DNA of 64,000 nucleotides from Aphelocoma coerulescens (Eukaryota; Chordata; Aves; Passeriformes; Corvidae). Position 1 is the stretch's first letter; each line of letters starts with the position of its first letter. A model generated the notes under the pieces. The model was not told the DNA's origin. It ran no database searches and worked only from the letters and a program-made list of their open reading frames with translations. The position numbers were made by a program, and so were the translations under genes. The stretch is taken from NCBI RefSeq assembly GCF_041296385.1, contig NW_027183981.1, positions 1,557,501 through 1,621,500 of the forward strand, written 5' to 3'. Below, in pieces: positions 60,152-64,000 of this stretch.

Positions 60152-63100
60152 ATGGTACAATCTGTGGCTTTGCGGTACGTGTCTACGGCCACCCAAACTG
60201 ACCCTTTAGATCTGTGGGTTAGAGAGGCCAGAATTCCACCACTATCTGTGGTGTTAGAGGAGGAAAGAATCAATCTTGTACCTTTGGAGTTTATAAACTC
60301 CAAAGTTGCTCTTGAAGTTGGGAGCCATCCGGGTAACACCGCAGATTGTCTGGCTGTATTTCCTGAACCTTATGAAATCTTGCCCTTTGGGCTGGTTCAG
60401 GAAGAAATAAATGGGTGTGAAACAAGAGAAATAGAGGAGCCAATGACACCTGGGACTCCTCCGGGATCAGAGGGGGCGGAACAATTACAGGAACTCCTGT
60501 TATGTCTGTCCCGGACAAAAATCCATCATGTCCAAGGTGTCTGACCTGGTTTACTAATACGCTGGGGTTAACAGACCATCTAAAGACGTCCCATGGCTGT
60601 AATAAGATCTGGTTTAGGTGCTCTAAGTGTGGTAAACAAAATCTGAAATACCACAGTATCTCCTGTCATGTCCCTCGGTGCAAAGGTGAAGGATTTGTGG
60701 CCCCTACGGGTAGCTGGGTCTGTGAGGTGTGCTCTAGAGGTTTTGCTACAAAGATTGGACTGGGACAGCACAAGAGGTTACAACATCCTCTTGTGTGTAA
60801 TGTGGAACGGATAGCTGCCTCTCACCCCAAAGAAACATCTTTGCGGGGGGCCCATAAGAAGGTATGGACCGAGGAGGAAGAGGCTCTCCTGAATCAATTG
60901 GTGGTTAAGTTTGCTGGTAGCAGGAACATCAATCAGCTAATAGCGGAGCACTTGCCATCTAAGACGCCAAAGCAGATTAGTGACAAAAGACGCCTTCTAG
61001 GAAAAGGTCCCTCAAAGAAAGTTGGATTTAGAGAAGGCGGGGCTGTAGGCAGAGAAGAACCTCCCCAATCTGCTAAGGGGCAAAGTGAGGGACGCTTGGT
61101 GCTCCACTATCATGATATCATCAAGCTGAAGCTATCGGCAGGCGAGTTCACCGTGTGTCAGGAGGCCTTTGAGAAAATAATGCAGGGGCAAGATCCGCAA
61201 TCAGTGGTGAACGAAGTGTATGAGAAGTTTCGGGATAGCCAGGATAGGCTTAACCATAAAGTGTCTAAGCCGCGAAGGCCCCGGGGGCCTCGAGGCCAAA
61301 AAGCATCCGGGGTGACAACTAAACGGATGCAGAAAAGGGCCGTTAAGCGAGGAAAATATCTGAGATATCAGAGGTTGTTTCAGATACATAGAGGGAGGTT
61401 GGCACGGGTTATTTTGGATAACACGGAAGCCCTGCAGTGCCAAATACCATCTGGTGTTATCCACAGTGCACATTTAAAGAGAGATGGGAAACATCTGTCT
61501 GTTTTAGTGGTCTTGAATCCTTCCCAGTATATAGGGAGGCGGATAACACCATGTTTCGAGACCTGATTTCAGAGAGAGACTGGTAAGAACTTGAATGAGA
61601 TGTGTAAAACCTCCGCTCCTGGGCCAGATGGGATTGCTCTGGGTCATCTTATTAAAATAGACCCTAAGTTCTCCCAGTTGACAGAGATCTTCAACCTCTG
61701 GCTTGCCACCGGAACTTTACCGGACGCGCTGCGGGACTGCCTGACAGTTTTGATACCCAAGTCATCCAATGAGGAGAAACCTGGTGATATCAACAACTGG
61801 AGGCCTATCACCATTGCTTCAGTGGTGTTTAGGTTGTTCTCCAGGATCGCGAATGCGAGACTGGCCCGTGCATGTCCCATTAACCCCAGACAACGGGGTT
61901 TTATCAGCGCATCAGGCTGTTCTGAGAACCTTAAGCTGTTACAGCTTTTGGTTAAGAAGGCAAAACAGGAACATAGAAGTTTGGGGGTGGTATTTGTGGA
62001 TATTGCCAAGGCATTTGATACCGTTTGCCAGCAGCATATTATAGCTGGTTTGGTTAAGAGGGGAGTTGATTCCCATATAATCCATCTAATTGGTGAGATG
62101 TACAGGAATATTAAGACGTACATCGTCGCCAAGAATGGGAAAACAGACCCCATTAACATCTGCTCCGGTGTTAAACAGGGCAACCCAATGTCACTTTTGT
62201 TATTCAACCTGGCGCTGGATCCTCTCCTATGTAAACTGGAAACGGAAGGGTGTGGATTCCATCATGGTGGATTTAAGATTACGGCCATGGCCTTCGCAGA
62301 TGATCTGGTGCTTCTGAGCGACTCATGGGAAGGCATGTGTTATAACATCAAAATTTTGGAGACCTTTTGTGAGCTTACTGGTCTCCGAACTCAAGAAGAG
62401 AAATGCCACGGCTTTTACATCAAGCCGACCAAGGACGCGTATACCATCAGTGACTGTCCTGCTTGGCAAGTTGGAGGGACTCCCCTCAACATGATCAACC
62501 CGGGAAGCTCAGAGAAATATCTTGGCACACAGATTGACCCTTGGACCGGTTTCGCTGATCCTGGCCTTCCTACGAAACTTGAAGAATGGCTTCATCGGAT
62601 TGGTAGCGCACCACTTAAACCTCTTCAGAAAGCCGATAGGACATATACCATCCCTAGACTGATATATCTGGCTGACCATACCAATGTAAAAACTGGGCTC
62701 CTCGAATCCCTTGACTTGATGATAAAAAAAATCGGTCAAGGAGCGGCTTCATCTCCCAACTTGTACATGTGATGCCATCCTGTATTCGAGATTTAAAGAC
62801 GGAGGGCTGGGGTTTATCAAATTGGCGGCGCTTATACCTAGTATTCAAGCGCGAAGATTGCACAGATTAGCTCAATCTTCGGATGGGACCTTGGTTTCTT
62901 TTTTGAAGGGTGAACATCTAGAATTGATACATGAGAAATTATGGGTTAAAGCTGGGGGTGTACGAGAGTCCATCCCCCAAATTTGGGACCCCATCCCATT
63001 GATGGAAGTTGCTAGCGAGGGGAGTGAAGCCTTGTCTGAGTGGGAGGCACCACGTTCCAAGCTTCGCCTTCCTAGGCCCTGTGACTGGCGGAAGGTGGAA

Positions 63101-63841
63101 TTCAATAAATGGAAACATCTGGTTGCCCAGGGCCATGGGATCGAAAATTTTGAGAATGATAAGATCAGTAATGACTGGTTGATGCATTACCGCAGCATCC
63201 CTCACAGAAAACTCATAACGGCGCTGCAATTAAGAGCGAAGGTCTACCCCACTCGGGAATTCTTAGCAAGGGGTAGACACGATGTCTGTGTTCGATCCTG
63301 CAGACACTGCGGCGCCGAATATGAATCAGCGTCCCATGTCATCGGAAAATGCCCAATTACTCAGGACGCCAGAATTAAAAGGCATAATTTCATCTGCGAA
63401 ACCCTTAGCCGAGAAGCTAAGAGGGAGAATTGGACGGTTTTCCAGGAGCCGCATTTGAGAGATGAAGAAAATGAGTTATTTAAGCCTGATTTAATCTTTG
63501 TGAAGGATGCTAAGGCACTTGTAGTGGACGTAACAGTGAGATACGAGCACAGCAATTCTTCACTGAAAGGGGCCGCTGTGGAGAAGGCAAAAAAGTATCA
63601 ACACCTTCTTCCACAGATTTGTGACCTCACTAATGTAACATCTGTAGAGTTCACTGGTTTCCCCTTAGGAGCGCGGGGGAAATGGTATGAGAGGAACTCT
63701 GAATTGCTACAGGCCTTGGGACTCTCTAAAACGAGGCTAGGGAGACTAGCCCGGGCCCTGGCATCCAGAGCACTCTTCTCTTCTGTAGATATCGTACATA
63801 TGTTCGCAAGCAAAGCCAGATTGTTTGTACCTTTACAATAA
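60152..63841 (+). pseudogene. U14 broken R2 protein gene
   Basis: Fragments: 60152-60544, 60502-61566, 61591-62772, 62732-63841. Finger 1 has Trp, linker KKVGF, and RESIPQ for RESVPQ in the endonuclease fragment. Confidence 0.92.
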
Positions 63842-63958
63842 AGGCCCCTTCCCTGAGTGGTTCGAGCTGGACAGTGGAATTGGTTTTGGGTGGGAGGGGT
63901 TCACCCGTCATAACGCGTCTTGCCCATATTTGGGCTACAAATTTGGATTCGACCAGGT

Positions 63959-64000
63959 GGACGGGCCACCTTTACTTAACCCAGAAAAGAAACATATCAT
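63959..64000 (+). mobile_element. U15: start of the next R2 unit, cut by the window edge
   Basis: Only the ribozyme P1 strand and part of J1/2 are present, identical to U1, so the array continues to the right. Confidence 0.9.

Larger units (their letters stand above)
59772..63958 (+). mobile_element. U14: last complete R2 unit in the window
   Basis: Variants: T60547 (Arg to Trp), G61024 (Arg to Gly) and A62972 (private CpG transition, Val to Ile). Confidence 0.95.
3455..64000 (+). repeat. R2-derived macrosatellite, 4187-bp tandem unit, about 14.5 copies
   Basis: Every landmark recurs at exactly 4187-bp steps: for example, the endonuclease segment ends at 5223, 9410, 13597 and so on to 63841. 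There is no length change in any unit. All units are on the same strand. The array continues past the right edge of the window. Taking the first G of the ribozyme as unit start gives U1 5341-9527, U2 9528-13714, through U14 59772-63958. I located 16 substitutions between units, most of them CpG transitions, and shared ones recur at 8374-bp spacing. Confidence 0.97.

Noticed and set aside
3455..64000. CRISPR-like or bacterial repeat array
   Set aside because: The repeat is 4.2 kb and fully retrotransposon-derived. There are no spacers, and the gene content is eukaryotic R2.

Overview
The window is eukaryotic repeat DNA, almost certainly from an animal and plausibly a vertebrate. Nearly all of it is a head-to-tail tandem array of one degenerate R2-type non-LTR retrotransposon. 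The repeat is exactly 4187 bp, about the usual length of a full R2 element. It runs from about 3455 to the right edge: one 5'-truncated unit (3455-5340, U0), fourteen complete units (U1-U14, the first at 5341-9527), and the first 42 bp of another. No insertion or deletion separates any two units; they differ by only a few substitutions each.

Each unit reads 5' to 3': an HDV-like self-cleaving ribozyme with a long J1/2 insert (151 bp), a hairpin-rich 5' UTR (about 230 bp), a broken R2 reading frame of about 3.69 kb, and a short 117-bp 3' UTR that abuts the next ribozyme. The ancestral protein had three N-terminal zinc fingers (the arrangement of the R2 A clade), a Myb-like DNA-binding domain, a reverse transcriptase with a FADD motif, a CCHC zinc knuckle and a restriction-like PD-(D/E)xK endonuclease. 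Every complete unit carries the same breaks: a 1-nt loss after the N-terminal segment, a +2/-2 pair flanking a TGA before the RT, and one extra A in an A8 run between RT and endonuclease. The array was therefore amplified from an already dead copy. No 28S rRNA target sequence lies between units, so this is an R2-derived macrosatellite rather than R2 sitting in rDNA genes.

Left of the array (535-3454) lies a clearly diverged sister R2 copy with a different set of lesions: a 727-codon frame through most of the RT, FADN in place of FADD, a damaged first zinc finger, and truncation where it meets the array. Upstream of it, 385-534 may be the decayed tail of yet another head-to-tail copy, and 1-384 is unassigned. 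A decayed edge beside a homogeneous interior is typical of satellite arrays.

The most interesting observations are these. (1) Each unit carries an HDV-like ribozyme fold with compensatory changes between the array and the diverged copy, so long transcripts could in principle be cut into 4187-nt monomers. (2) The 3'-end/ribozyme junction matches what end-to-end template jumping by R2 reverse transcriptase would produce. (3) A dimeric higher-order repeat (8374 bp) is visible in U1-U6 and again in U9/U11. (4) Most substitutions between units are CpG to TpG/CpA, pointing to germline CpG methylation. All alignments were made by eye; nothing was searched against a database.
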